The notes: generated by a model not told the origin, from the sequence alone. DNA of 64,000 nt from Streptomyces bathyalis (GCF_015910445.1 NZ_CP048882.1:434001-498000); one strand, 5' to 3'. Counted from the stretch's first letter, positions 52,947 to 62,315 are shown. Made by a program: numbers and translations.

Positions 52947-53902
52947 GTGCCGGTCACCGCCTCCCGGGACGAGGCTCCCTCGCGGGCGGCGATCAGCTTC
53001 CAGCGCAGCGGGCGCTCGATACCGGGACTGGGCAGCAGCCGCGGTGTGACGCCGAGGCCTGTCGCGCCCTTGCCGCCCGCCGGGCCGCGGTGGTCGCCGG
53101 CGTCGAGCTCTGCCAGTTCCTGCTCGACCTGGGCGGCGTCCTTCTCCTCCGCCATGCCGATCGGTCCCTGCATGCGGCCGTTGAGGAACTGCCGTACGAC
53201 CGGCTCGTCGCTGGCGAGCAGGTCTTCGCGCGGGCCGAACATCACCAGCTCGCGGCGGAAGAGCAGGCCGATGTTGTCCGGCACCAGCCTGGCCGAGGCG
53301 ATGTCGTGGGTGACGATCAGGAAGGTCGCGTCGATCTGCGCGTTCAGATCGACGATCAACTGGTTGAGGTAGGCCACTCGCACGGGGTCGAGGCCCGAGT
53401 CCGGCTCGTCGAAGAGAATGATCTCCGGATCGAGTACCAGTGCCCGTGCGAGCCCGGCTCTCTTACGCATACCCCCGGATATCTCTCCGGGCAGTTTCTC
53501 CTCGGCTCCGACCAGGCCGACCATGTCCATCTTCTCGAGCACGATCTGCTTGATCTCGCTCTCTCGCTTGCGGGTGTGCTCACGCAGCGGGAAGGCGATG
53601 TTGTCGTAGAGATTCATCGAACCGAACAGCGCACCGTCCTGGAAGAGGACGCCGAAGAGCTTCCGCACTTCGTACAGGTCGCTTTCACGCAGACGCGTGA
53701 TGTCCCGTCCGTCGATGAGGATCGAGCCCCGCTCCGGCTTCAGCAGTCCGACGAGCGTCTTGAGGAATACCGACTTGCCCGTGCCCGAAGGCCCGAGCAT
53801 GACTGATATCTGTCTGGCGGGAAGCGTCAACGACACGTCCTGCCAGATGATCTGGTGACCGAAGGACTTCGTCAGTCCTTCCACGCAGATCTCGACACCC
53901 AT
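52943..53902 (-). CDS. mceG: MceG/Mkl, ATPase of the Mce transporter
   Basis: A 319-residue ABC ATPase of the MlaF/Mkl group. Walker A is LGPSGTGKSVF, the signature ISGGMRKRAG, Walker B IILFDEPDSGLDP and the switch His is in IVTHDI. The C-terminal about 70 residues are an acidic then basic extension as in Mkl. It is the first gene of the operon here, whereas in mycobacteria it is encoded elsewhere. AAAGG precedes the ATG. Confidence 0.93.
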   Translation of the reverse strand: MGVEICVEGLTKSFGHQIIWQDVSLTLPARQISVMLGPSGTGKSVFLKTLVGLLKPERGSILIDGRDITRLRESDLYEVRKLFGVLFQDGALFGSMNLYDNIAFPLREHTRKRESEIKQIVLEKMDMVGLVGAEEKLPGEISGGMRKRAGLARALVLDPEIILFDEPDSGLDPVRVAYLNQLIVDLNAQIDATFLIVTHDIASARLVPDNIGLLFRRELVMFGPREDLLASDEPVVRQFLNGRMQGPIGMAEEKDAAQVEQELAELDAGDHRGPAGGKGATGLGVTPRLLPSPGIERPLRWKLIAAREGASSREAVTGT

Positions 53903-54324
53903 GTAGATACCTTTCAGCCGTCAACATCAAGAACGGGGATTCGAGCCGTACGGGCACTGATAAGAGGCAAGGGAACAAGGGCCGGAGCCGGGCGAGCGGG
54001 AGAAGGAGGAATACCGGCTCACCCGGCTGCAGTTCACCGGGTTCCGGGCATGCGCCGCTGGAGGCGGCGCGGTCACTGACCGATGAAGGGTGGGCAGCGC
54101 TCCCGGACCGCCGCGTCAGCGGCAGCAGGAAAAGTCCGGTCAGCGCCCGAAATCGAGATACGGGGTGGCGTCTCTCCTTCCGATCTCACCCTGCGGTTCT
54201 CTCGACCGTGGAGCAGGTTCTTGTCTGCTCTACGGGGACGGGCGGCCGGTCCGTCGCTCAGAAACGAAGATTTTTTTCGCGCACGTTTCCCAGCCGTGTC
54301 CTCCGGGCGGGGAAAGGAACCGGA
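53903..54324. other. Promoter region of the mce operon, no gene seen
   Basis: About 420 bases between the tethered sigma gene and mceG, both on the minus strand. It contains a T7 run at about 54267-54273 on the plus strand, which reads as A-rich on the transcribed strand. The operon promoter should lie here. Confidence 0.4.
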
Positions 54325-55380
54325 TCAGTCCGGCGAATCCCCGATTTCAGAGGGCAGAACATCGCTGCCAGGAAGGCCGGTACGGGGAAGTTCCACGTTC
54401 GTCGGCACGGAGGTGCCGGAGGGCGTCGGCACGGCGTTCGGAACGGCCGGGACGCTCGGAAGTCTGACCTCGGAGGGCACGGACGGCAAGGACGGCGCCT
54501 TGGGAACAGCGGGGATTTCCCGGGCAGTTGGCAACTCCGGCAGCAGGGAAGTCACATCCGTGACCGCATTCCCGAGGCCCCCCGTCAGCGAGGTGGGGCC
54601 GGGGTCCGGCCGGACGGTCGAACGCGACGCGGGCGCGTGCTTCTCCTCGGCATGCTCGCGAGGCGGCTCGTCGGTCTTTTCCACTCCGGAGACCTCAGGG
54701 GCGCGCGGCCTGCCACCGTCGTGGGAATCGGGCATGGGGATCCCCAGCACGGCCAGCGTCACCGCCGTGGACGCGACCGCCGCCACCGCCGCCGGCGGGC
54801 CCAGGGTCTCCGGCCGGCCGCGCCACAGCCAGGCGGCAATGGCCAGCGTGCCGGCCAGCGAGTTGCGCATCGCCCGCCGGGCCCGCGCGAGCAGTGACTC
54901 GGCGGCCTCGTAGCTCAGCCCCATCTGCGTGGCCACGTCAGCGACGTCCAGGTCCTGCGATTTGAGCTGGAGCGCCTCGGCCTGCCGGGCGGGCAGCGAC
55001 TCGCTCCGCTGTGCCAGCCACTTCGCCTCCGCACGGTCGCACACCACTTCCTCGACGGGCACGGGCGCGGGGACGGCCATCGCGGAGCGGCTGCTCACCT
55101 CGGCCTCCCGGTGGAGTTGCCGGTACCGGTCGACGCACAGCCGCATCGTCACCGTCGTCAACCAGGCGGGCAGCCGCTCGTCGTCTATGTCCGGGTTCTC
55201 CACGGCTCGGAGCATCGCCTCGTGCACGGCGTCCTCGGCGTCCTCGGCGCTCATGGAACGACGCCGGGCCACCTTGAGGAGCTGCTCACGGTGGCTCCAC
55301 ATGCGTTGCCACCGCTCGTCAGCGGACTCGTGCCGTCCACCGGATCTGCCGGGATGAAGCTGCTGCGTGTTCCTCGCCAT
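54325..55380 (-). CDS. ECF sigma factor fused to a transmembrane segment and Pro-rich tail
   Basis: A 351-residue protein. Residues about 20-180 are an ECF sigma factor: region 2 with SAEDAEDAVHEAMLRAVEN and region 4 with LPARQAEALQLKS, LDVADVATQMGLSYEAAESL. After region 4 come hydrophobic segments (LAGTLAIAAWLW and AVAAVASTAVTLAVLGI, about residues 185-230). A tail of about 120 residues rich in Pro, Ser and Val follows. The sigma part would be cytoplasmic and the tail outside the membrane, so release by proteolysis is a plausible activation route. No anti-sigma gene is adjacent. AAGGAG precedes the ATG. It may control the mce operon downstream. Confidence 0.85.
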   Translation of the reverse strand: MARNTQQLHPGRSGGRHESADERWQRMWSHREQLLKVARRRSMSAEDAEDAVHEAMLRAVENPDIDDERLPAWLTTVTMRLCVDRYRQLHREAEVSSRSAMAVPAPVPVEEVVCDRAEAKWLAQRSESLPARQAEALQLKSQDLDVADVATQMGLSYEAAESLLARARRAMRNSLAGTLAIAAWLWRGRPETLGPPAAVAAVASTAVTLAVLGIPMPDSHDGGRPRAPEVSGVEKTDEPPREHAEEKHAPASRSTVRPDPGPTSLTGGLGNAVTDVTSLLPELPTAREIPAVPKAPSLPSVPSEVRLPSVPAVPNAVPTPSGTSVPTNVELPRTGLPGSDVLPSEIGDSPD

Positions 55381-55975
55381 GGGGGCACTCCTTCGTGCCG
55401 TCGAGATCAAACCGAAGTGAACCTGCCTGCTCGGGACATGGGGCGGCCGGGTGCGCCGCCGGAGGCCAGGAACCGGATTCGACACCTGGGGCTTCGCCGG
55501 CTCGCCATGAGCCAGCAGAACAGCTTTGGCGTTAAGTCGACATTATTTGCGGTGCTCGCCCGTGGGGAGAGGGTGCCGGCGAGGAAAGCGTCACACTTCT
55601 CCGGCCTGTGATCTCCGGCGTCCAATCAGGATCTGCCGGCTCCAGGGATGCCTTTCCGGGTGGTGAGCTCGCCTGCCATCTCTCCCCCGCAGGCTCCTCG
55701 GCGGCCGCCCGCCGGCGGCTCGACGAGGCTTCCAGCGTTGCGCGTCGCCGGTTCCTCGCGACCGGCGGCGGAAGCCCCCGGCTGGACGCGGAACCGGACA
55801 AGCGGAGCAACTGCCGAGCCCCGGAGTCCGGTGACGGATCCTCCGGCGCGACGATTCGAAGCAGCGTGTGCAGGGGTCTTGCGCTGCCGCGTGGCAGGGA
55901 ATCAGGATGCACCTCGCTAGTGACCCACCAGTAACCGAGCCCCGCCCGGGGCTGGAACCGGAAGAAGGTCCTGCC
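55381..55975. other. Divergent spacer, no gene seen
   Basis: About 595 bases between the tethered-sigma gene and the frameshifted secreted-protein gene. Frames here are Arg/Pro-rich on both strands without ribosome sites. Promoters in both directions are expected; AT-rich bases near 55540-55560 are a candidate. Confidence 0.4.
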
Positions 55976-56550
55976 ATGCCGTCGATTCGCCGCGCCGCTG
56001 TCACGGGCCTGGCCGTTCTGTTCCTCTCCGCGCTCGGTGCGGCACCGGCCGACGCTGACACTCCCGGCGTCGGCGGCTACACCGACCCGGGCTTCGCCGC
56101 GGATTGCACCTTCCACCACTTCGGCGAGGGCGAGACACCACCGCTGAGCATGATCGGATCGGAACCGCTGTGCGTCGAGTACGCCAAGCGGGACATCACC
56201 GTTTCCAACGGCGGCGCGGCGCGGTTCCTGCTCGCGCCGAGCCCACGCGCTTCGCGATCGCCGTTCCGGCGTGCCGCTACTGGCAGTTGGACCACTGGAG
56301 CGTGCAGGTACGGCCAGGTGATCCCACCCTGGTGGGCTGGGACGGCAGTTACTGGTTCGACAAGTCGGCCGGCACCGCGGGAGCGTCGGTGCGCAACCTG
56401 ACCGTTGCGGGGCAGCCGGCGACGCCCGAGGAGGCTGCTTCCGCGCTGCGCCCGTACGATCCGCAGCTCGCCGACGCGCTCGAAGAGGCGGCGCGCGGCG
56501 CCTCAGCCCGACTTCCCACCTCGCTCCCGTGCTTGGGGATCGGCACATGA
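55976..56550 (+). pseudogene. Secreted protein gene with an apparent one-base frameshift
   Basis: The first frame gives a signal peptide (AAVTGLAVLFLSALGAAPAD) and a sensible sequence to about NGGAARFLLA. It then turns Arg/Ser-rich. From there the +2 frame continues sensibly (EPTRFAIAVPACRYWQLDHW, then DGSYWFDKS) to a TGA at 56550. One missing base near 56240-56247 would restore a protein of about 190 residues. The ATGA overlap of the restored frame with the next gene supports this. It is either a true pseudogene or a sequencing error. Family not recognised. Confidence 0.75.
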
Positions 56551-57230
56551 GCCCGCGGCCGTCACGGCGGCAGCTTGTCGCTGCGCTGACGGGCGCCTTG
56601 GTCGCGGTCGGCAGCATGACGATCACTGCCTCTTCGGCGGCCGCCGCGCCCACCGGGACCGCGCAGGGCGGCGCGGCGCTGGGCGCTCTCGACACCGTCG
56701 CCACGCTGGAGGCCTTCGCCGACACCATGGTCCCCGGCGAGAAACGGCACCGGCACGACCGGGCCGTCGCGGGAGCCGCGCCGGGACCCGGCGCGGTCCA
56801 CGCCGGAGCAGTCACGCTCCTGCAACTCCCGGAACTCGGCGTCGGAGTGCTCCTTCCGGAGCTCGCCGCACTGCTGAACACGGAGGCCACGGCCTGGGCG
56901 CTGGCCCGGGGTCATGTGCTGCTGCCCAGCCAACCCCCGTTCGTCGCGCTGGACTTCGAGGATCGGACCCACCTCGCGGGCAAGCTGCTGAGCAGCGCCG
57001 GACTGCACCAGAAGGTCTATGTGCTGCTGGCACTGTTCAGCGCGGCGGCCTTCGACACGGCAGCCCATCTGCACACCACCGACGCGTTGGACAAGCGCCA
57101 TCCCGGGTTGACGTGGCTGCGCTTCCCCGCGCCCGGCACGGACGGCTTCTGGCGCTATCCGACGTACTCGTACGGCAAGCGGCTCGCACATGAGCATCCG
57201 CACACCACCGCCGGAGGCCATCCCGCATGA
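56547..57230 (+). CDS. DUF5987 family protein with Tat-type signal
   Basis: A 227-residue protein with a twin-arginine start (RPSRRQLVAALTGALVAVGS) and a mature domain beginning TVATLEAFADTMVPGEKRHR, the DUF5987 pattern. It resembles the small subunit of gluconate-dehydrogenase-type flavoproteins. It overlaps the GMC oxidoreductase gene by ATGA. The GMC protein has no signal, so this subunit may carry it out through the Tat system; that is inference. Confidence 0.82.
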   Translation: MSPRPSRRQLVAALTGALVAVGSMTITASSAAAAPTGTAQGGAALGALDTVATLEAFADTMVPGEKRHRHDRAVAGAAPGPGAVHAGAVTLLQLPELGVGVLLPELAALLNTEATAWALARGHVLLPSQPPFVALDFEDRTHLAGKLLSSAGLHQKVYVLLALFSAAAFDTAAHLHTTDALDKRHPGLTWLRFPAPGTDGFWRYPTYSYGKRLAHEHPHTTAGGHPA

Positions 57231-58867
57231 GCGTCACGGAACGCACCGACGTCCTGGTCGTCGGCAGTGGCTTCGGCGGCTCCATACCCGCCTACCACCT
57301 CGCGGCGGGCGGCGCCCGGGTCGTCGTCCTCGAACGCGGCCCCCGACTGGGGTCCCGGGACTTCGCGCACGATCAGCGCATCGGCAGCTACACCCGGATC
57401 GTCGACCTTGTGCAGGGTGACGGCATCACCGTCGTCGCGGGAAACTGCGTCGGCGGCTCCAGCGTTGTCTACTTCGCCGCGTCCCTGCGGGCCCCCAGCT
57501 TCGTCTTCGAGCGCCAAGGGAGCCTGGGTCACCGCCTGTGGCCCAACGCGCTGACCCGCTCGACGCTGGACCCCTGGTACGACAGGGTCGAGGAGACCCT
57601 CCCGGTGGCGCAGCAGCGATGGGACCAAGTGCCGTACCCGGGCGGCCTGTTCGCCGCGGCATGCGAACGCGCCGGGCGTACATGCAACCCCGTGCCGGTC
57701 GCCGTCGACCTGGCACGCTGCACCAACTGCAACTGGATGCTGAACGGCTGCCACTTCGACGCCAAGCGCTCGATGCTGCTGAACTATCTGCCCGCCGCCA
57801 CCGCGGCCGGTGCCGAGGTGCGGGCCCTTCACGAGGTGCAGACGATCGCGCCCGCCACCTCCCCCGGCTACCGCTATCGGGTCGCCTACACCGTTCTTGA
57901 CCCGGACGACTACCGGCTCTCCCAGGGCGCGGGGGCCGTCGAGGCCAAGGTGGTGGTCCTCGCGGGTGGCGCGATGGGTACGCCCGTGCTGCTGCAGCGG
58001 TCGGCCGCGCTGCTCGGCGGGATACCGCGCGCCGTGGGCCGCTACTTCTCCGGCAACGGCGACCGGGTCTCGATCGCCGACGTGGACGAGGGGAAGGTCG
58101 GCGAACTGCTGGGGCTCGAGAGCTCTCCCGGCACGCCGTACGAGGGCTTTCCCGTGGGCAAACCGATCGGGTCGATGTCCTACGACCGCCTCGATGCGGA
58201 TGCCGAGGAGTTCACCCGCTTCTCCCTCCAGCAGATCTACTTCCCCGGCATCACCAACATCCTTGCCCAGGCCACCGACCGGCCGGAGTCCAGCTGGTTC
58301 GGCGTGGAGAAGAAGGAACTGCGCTCGCGCTGGAGGTCGTGGCTGTCGGTCCTGGCGATGACCGAGGACGACAACGAGGGCAGGTTCGGCCTGCCACCGG
58401 CGACGGGCAGCTTCACGCGGGTCGCCTCGTCGGTCGGCCTGTCCACGCTGCGCTACCGTCCGACCGCCAACACGCTGCGCGGCTGGAAGGCGGCGGACGA
58501 GGAGGCACGGGCCGTGCTCGAGCGGGACGGCCTGGCCCGGGTGCGCCCGTGGAGCGAGGTGGTCGGTTCGCTCAGCGCCCACCCCCTCTCCTCCTGCCGC
58601 ATGGGCGACGATCCGGCCACTTCGGCACTCGACGACCGCAATGAACTGCGCGGCCACCCGGGGCTGTTCGTGACCGACGGAGCAGCGGTCCCCACGTCGC
58701 TGTGCGTCAATCCGTCCCTGACCATCGCCGCGCTCGCAGAACGGGCGAGCCGCCACATCGTGGAGGGTGCGGCCGAGTCGGGAGTGGACGTCCGCTACGG
58801 GGCTCCCGCCCCTGACGGTTCTACGGCCGGGCGACGCGGAGTGCTCAAGCTGCTGAACCATCGGTGA
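57227..58867 (+). CDS. GMC-family FAD oxidoreductase (cholesterol-oxidase-like)
   Basis: A 546-residue flavoenzyme. The FAD loop is VVGSGFGGSIPAYHLA, followed by GNCVGGSSVVYF. A four-Cys stretch, RCTNCNWMLNGCHFDAKRS, is typical of bacterial long-chain alcohol and sterol oxidases of this family. The active-site His is in SAHPLSSCRMG, and NPSLTIAALAERA lies near the C-terminus. It oxidises an alcohol to a ketone or aldehyde. Proximity to the mce operon makes a sterol or lipid alcohol plausible, but that is inference. Confidence 0.9.
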   Translation: MSVTERTDVLVVGSGFGGSIPAYHLAAGGARVVVLERGPRLGSRDFAHDQRIGSYTRIVDLVQGDGITVVAGNCVGGSSVVYFAASLRAPSFVFERQGSLGHRLWPNALTRSTLDPWYDRVEETLPVAQQRWDQVPYPGGLFAAACERAGRTCNPVPVAVDLARCTNCNWMLNGCHFDAKRSMLLNYLPAATAAGAEVRALHEVQTIAPATSPGYRYRVAYTVLDPDDYRLSQGAGAVEAKVVVLAGGAMGTPVLLQRSAALLGGIPRAVGRYFSGNGDRVSIADVDEGKVGELLGLESSPGTPYEGFPVGKPIGSMSYDRLDADAEEFTRFSLQQIYFPGITNILAQATDRPESSWFGVEKKELRSRWRSWLSVLAMTEDDNEGRFGLPPATGSFTRVASSVGLSTLRYRPTANTLRGWKAADEEARAVLERDGLARVRPWSEVVGSLSAHPLSSCRMGDDPATSALDDRNELRGHPGLFVTDGAAVPTSLCVNPSLTIAALAERASRHIVEGAAESGVDVRYGAPAPDGSTAGRRGVLKLLNHR

Positions 58868-58932
58868 GTCGGCGGCGGTTGTCTCGCCTCAACTGGCGCG
58901 GCCTCTCAGGCTGTTGGTCGCGGATGTCCCCG

Positions 58933-59823
58933 TCAGTCGGCATGACGATCCGGTTCGCTCCCCTGCCCGGCGCTCTCCTCGACCCGATCGCGCACACGGG
59001 CCAGAAATGCCCGCACCTCGTCGGTGGGCAGCGCGGCTGAGGCCGAGCGGGGGCGCTCGAAGCTGCGGACCGCGGCCTCGATGAGGGGCCTGAAGTCCTC
59101 CTCGTGCGTGGCGACTTCCTTCGCTGCCCGGCGCTTGGCCATCCAGCGCCCCGTACGGCAGAACGCCACCGAGCGGCAGCCGTTGAGCACGCGGTTGTCC
59201 GCGAGGTGGCCTTCGCCGTCGCTGTGTTCGCGGATCGAAGCACGCAACGCCGCGTACAGCTCGGGGCGTTCGGGTTCGGCGATCACGTCCCGGGCGGGGT
59301 ACCCGAACAGCGTGAGCCCGGCCTGATGGGCGACGGAGCGGTCGATGACGTACCAGAACGCCGGAGACCCCGCCGCGTCGAAGCCGGCCTTCTCCGGCAG
59401 CAGCGGACCGGTGTTGAGATCCAGGAGATAGCCCCCTTCGCCCGAGGGCCGGCCCGCGAACTCCTGCCCGTAGACGACCAGTTCCAGCCCGGGGGCGGGG
59501 CAGGGCAGGCGCGGGTGAGCGAGGACCTCGGCCAGGTCGTGCACCGCGGACGCGGGCAGCGAATCGTCCACCACGACCGTCACGTCGACGTCGCTGCGCC
59601 CGTGCCGGTAGTCGTCCAGCGCGAGAGAACCGACCGCGATGACACTCGCCAGATGGGTGCCGCACACCGAGCGTGTGTGCTCCACGAGTTGGTCCAGGTA
59701 GGCGCGCAACTCTGCGGGGAGGGGCCGGCGGTCATGAGGGCTCGTGATCACGCGGACAGTATCCGCGCCGCCCTCGCGGCCGGCGAAGCCGGGTGCACGA
59801 ACCCTCGTGATGCCGCTTGACAT
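58933..59823 (-). CDS. Nucleotidyltransferase-domain protein (AadA-like)
   Basis: A 296-residue protein with the polymerase-beta-type motif VIAVGSLALDDYRHGRSDVD, where the two Asp bind metal. A helical C-terminal domain with NRVLNGCRSVAFCRTGRWMA is like aminoglycoside adenylyltransferases. It might modify a small molecule or, less likely, a drug. The start is ATG 59823, next to the palindromic operator shared with gntR. The ribosome site is modest; a GTG further in is possible. Confidence 0.8.
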   Translation of the reverse strand: MSSGITRVRAPGFAGREGGADTVRVITSPHDRRPLPAELRAYLDQLVEHTRSVCGTHLASVIAVGSLALDDYRHGRSDVDVTVVVDDSLPASAVHDLAEVLAHPRLPCPAPGLELVVYGQEFAGRPSGEGGYLLDLNTGPLLPEKAGFDAAGSPAFWYVIDRSVAHQAGLTLFGYPARDVIAEPERPELYAALRASIREHSDGEGHLADNRVLNGCRSVAFCRTGRWMAKRRAAKEVATHEEDFRPLIEAAVRSFERPRSASAALPTDEVRAFLARVRDRVEESAGQGSEPDRHAD

Positions 59824-59841
59824 CCTGACCTCACCCCGTCC

Positions 59842-59871
59842 ACCCTTTCACTAATCAATTAGTGAAAGGGT
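59842..59871. promoter_or_regulatory. 30-base perfect palindromic operator for the GntR regulator
   Basis: Arms ACCCTTTCACTAAT (59842-59855) and ATTAGTGAAAGGGT (59858-59871) are perfect around a two-base centre. It is AT-rich in a GC-rich genome and lies between the divergent nucleotidyltransferase and gntR starts, seven bases before the gntR GTG. It is a very strong candidate for autoregulation by the GntR protein. Confidence 0.8.
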
Positions 59872-59878
59872 TCTGTGC

Positions 59879-60283
59879 GTGACCGCAGCAGGAGCCATCC
59901 AGTTCCGAATCGACCGCCGCAGCGGCGTGGCCACCTACTGGCAGATCGTCCAGCAGACCAAGCAGGCGTTGCGGCTCGGACTGCTGCAGCCGGGCGACAA
60001 GCTGCCGACCGCGCGTGAGGTCGTCGAGGCGACCGCCATCAACCCGAACACCGTGCTCAAGGCCTACCGCGAACTCGAACGCGAAGGGCTCGTCGAGGCC
60101 CGCCGGGGTGTGGGCACCTTCGTCCGGGCATCGCTCGGCGCCACCGCGGGTCTCGACTCCCCCCACCGCGACGGACTGGCGGAATGGATGGCCAGGGCCC
60201 ACGAGGACGGCCTGGCCAGGGAGGACCTGACCGCCCTATTCGACTCCGTCCTCAACGAACTTTTCCCGCAGGAGACTTCATGA
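59879..60283 (+). CDS. GntR-family regulator (YtrA-like, short)
   Basis: A 134-residue regulator with only the GntR winged-helix (VATYWQIVQQTKQALRLG, then TAREVVEATAINPNTVLKAY and GVGTFV) plus a short C-terminal helix, as in the YtrA group that controls ABC transporters. GTG start, downstream of the 30-base operator. It overlaps the ABC ATPase gene by ATGA, so it should repress its own operon until an inducer binds. Confidence 0.92.
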   Translation: MTAAGAIQFRIDRRSGVATYWQIVQQTKQALRLGLLQPGDKLPTAREVVEATAINPNTVLKAYRELEREGLVEARRGVGTFVRASLGATAGLDSPHRDGLAEWMARAHEDGLAREDLTALFDSVLNELFPQETS

Positions 60284-61221
60284 GTTACGCCGCGGCCGCG
60301 CTGGAAGCGACCGGACTGGGCATGTCCTACTCGCGCCGGAAGTCGGCAGTCCTGGAAGACTGCTCCTTCCGGCTTCCTCAAGGGCACATATGCGCCCTCG
60401 TCGGCCCGAACGGCGCCGGCAAGTCGACCCTTCTCCGCCTCGCCGCCGGTCTGCGCCGGCCGACGCGCGGCACTTTGAACGTGCTCGGGCGGACTCCTGC
60501 ACAGGCGCGCGAACTTGTGGCCTACGTCGCCCAGTCCAAGCCGCTGCACCCGCACCTGTCCGTTGCCGACACGCTCCGCTACGCGGCCGTGCTCAACCGC
60601 TCGACCGGCCGCTGGGACCAGCCGGCCGCCGAACGGATCGCGTACGGGGACGAGGGCCTCGATCCTGGCGCGAAGATCCGGACCCTCTCGGGAGGGCAGC
60701 GCACGCGGGTGGCGCTCGCGCTGGCCTTCGGCAAGCGGGCCGAGTTGATGCTCCTCGACGAGCCCATGGCAGACCTGGACCCGCTGGCGCGCAAGCAGTT
60801 GACCGGCGCGCTGATGTCCGCGGCGACCGAACAGGGCACCACGATCGTGATGTCCTCGCACGTCATCGCCGAGTTGGAGGGTTCCTGCGACTTCCTCTTC
60901 CTGGTCGCCGGCGGGCGTCTGCGGCTCGGCGGTGAGATCGAGGAAGTGATGTCGGCGCACACGCTGCTCACCGGCACCGCCGCGCTCGACACCTCCCGGC
61001 AGACCGTGATCGAGCAGCGTCCCGCGGGCCGTGGCAGCACTGCGCTGGTGAGGTCGCACGGCGAACCCGTCGGCGAGTGGCTGGCCGAGCGTCCCACGGT
61101 CGAGGAGGTCCTCCTCGCCCACCTCAGCAACACCGAGGCTCCGCCGCTGCTCACCGGCGACGCCACACCCGAATCCGTCCAGCGCCCACAGAGCGCCCGA
61201 TCGCAGGAGAACGCCGCATGA
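60280..61221 (+). CDS. ABC transporter ATP-binding protein
   Basis: A 313-residue ATPase. Walker A is VGPNGAGKSTLL, the signature TLSGGQRTRVA, Walker B LMLLDEPMADLDP and the switch is SSHV. It resembles the ATPase of YtrA-controlled exporters. A C-terminal extension of about 90 residues is present. It is coupled to gntR and to the permease (ATGA on both sides). Confidence 0.92.
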   Translation: MSYAAAALEATGLGMSYSRRKSAVLEDCSFRLPQGHICALVGPNGAGKSTLLRLAAGLRRPTRGTLNVLGRTPAQARELVAYVAQSKPLHPHLSVADTLRYAAVLNRSTGRWDQPAAERIAYGDEGLDPGAKIRTLSGGQRTRVALALAFGKRAELMLLDEPMADLDPLARKQLTGALMSAATEQGTTIVMSSHVIAELEGSCDFLFLVAGGRLRLGGEIEEVMSAHTLLTGTAALDTSRQTVIEQRPAGRGSTALVRSHGEPVGEWLAERPTVEEVLLAHLSNTEAPPLLTGDATPESVQRPQSARSQENAA

Positions 61222-62156
61222 GCAGCACGACCACCCGGCCGGCAAAGGACACCCCCGGCTCCATACCCACCGTCCACCACAGACTCTGGGCGGTGCTGCG
61301 GCTCCACCGGTCGGCGATGTGGCTCTGGATCGCGTTCGTGGTGATCACGACGGCGGCCATGCTCTGGCTGCGGTACGGCCCGTACGGGACGGGTGCGGTG
61401 GAGATCCAGGCGGGCTGCGGCACACCTGGTCATCGGCTCTGCTACACCATCCCGAACAAGGCATACGACATCTTCAGCGTCTGGTCCTGGCTCGACAACG
61501 TCGCCTCGCTGCTTCGCGAATACGTCACCCCGGTCGTCGCGGGCTGGGCGGGCGCGGCACTCGTCGCACGCGAACTGGAGAACGGGACGGCGGAGTTGGC
61601 GTGGACACAGTCCATCACCCCCGCCCGCTGGCTCATGGAGAAGCTGGCGGTTCCCGCCGTCTTCCTCACGGTCGGCACCTCCCTGCTCGTCATCCACTTC
61701 CGCACGCTGCTGAACTGGGCCGACGACCACAATCTGCACCGAGCGGGTTACCAGATCCAGGACTACTACTTCGCGTTCGGCCCGTCCCTCGTCGCCCACG
61801 TCCTGCTCGGACTGGCCATCGGCGTCCTCGCGGGCTTCGTGACCCGGGCAGTGCTTCCCGCCCTTGCCATCGGGAGCCTCGCCAGCTGGACCGTCTCCTG
61901 GCTGATCACCCCGTGGCGCACCCAGATCTGGCCGAGCGTCACCCGCACGGAGAAGGGCGAGGGCCCCTTCGGCTTCGCGGTGCGGGCCTGCCAGTACGAC
62001 CAGGCCGACCACAAGTACTCGGTCGACGCCTGCATGGGCGCGAAGCCGGCCTCCCTGTACTGGCCGGTCCAGCTCGTCGAGACCGGCTTCGTTCTCCTGC
62101 TCGCAGCGCTCGTCGCGGCAGCTGCCTTCTGGCTGCTGCGCCGCCGCACGCCCTGA
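61218..62156 (+). CDS. ABC transporter permease
   Basis: A 312-residue membrane protein with about six hydrophobic segments, large extracellular loop (GAVEIQAGCGTPGHRLCYT) after TM1 and the conserved ABC-2 entry VAGWAGAALVARELENGTAE. It is the partner of the ATPase just upstream. The two Cys in the loop may form a disulphide. Substrate unknown. Confidence 0.88.
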   Translation: MSSTTTRPAKDTPGSIPTVHHRLWAVLRLHRSAMWLWIAFVVITTAAMLWLRYGPYGTGAVEIQAGCGTPGHRLCYTIPNKAYDIFSVWSWLDNVASLLREYVTPVVAGWAGAALVARELENGTAELAWTQSITPARWLMEKLAVPAVFLTVGTSLLVIHFRTLLNWADDHNLHRAGYQIQDYYFAFGPSLVAHVLLGLAIGVLAGFVTRAVLPALAIGSLASWTVSWLITPWRTQIWPSVTRTEKGEGPFGFAVRACQYDQADHKYSVDACMGAKPASLYWPVQLVETGFVLLLAALVAAAAFWLLRRRTP

Positions 62157-62315
62157 TCCCGGCGCCGCGTCGCCGCCGCCCCGCAGTTTCGGGGACGGCG
62201 GCGGAGTTTGGCGCGACCCGGTGCGGTGAGGCTCGCGCGCCCATCCGGCGCCGCACCGACCACCGGCCTCACCGCCCACGCGGGCCCGAACACACCACGA
62301 CCGAACGAGGGGACC

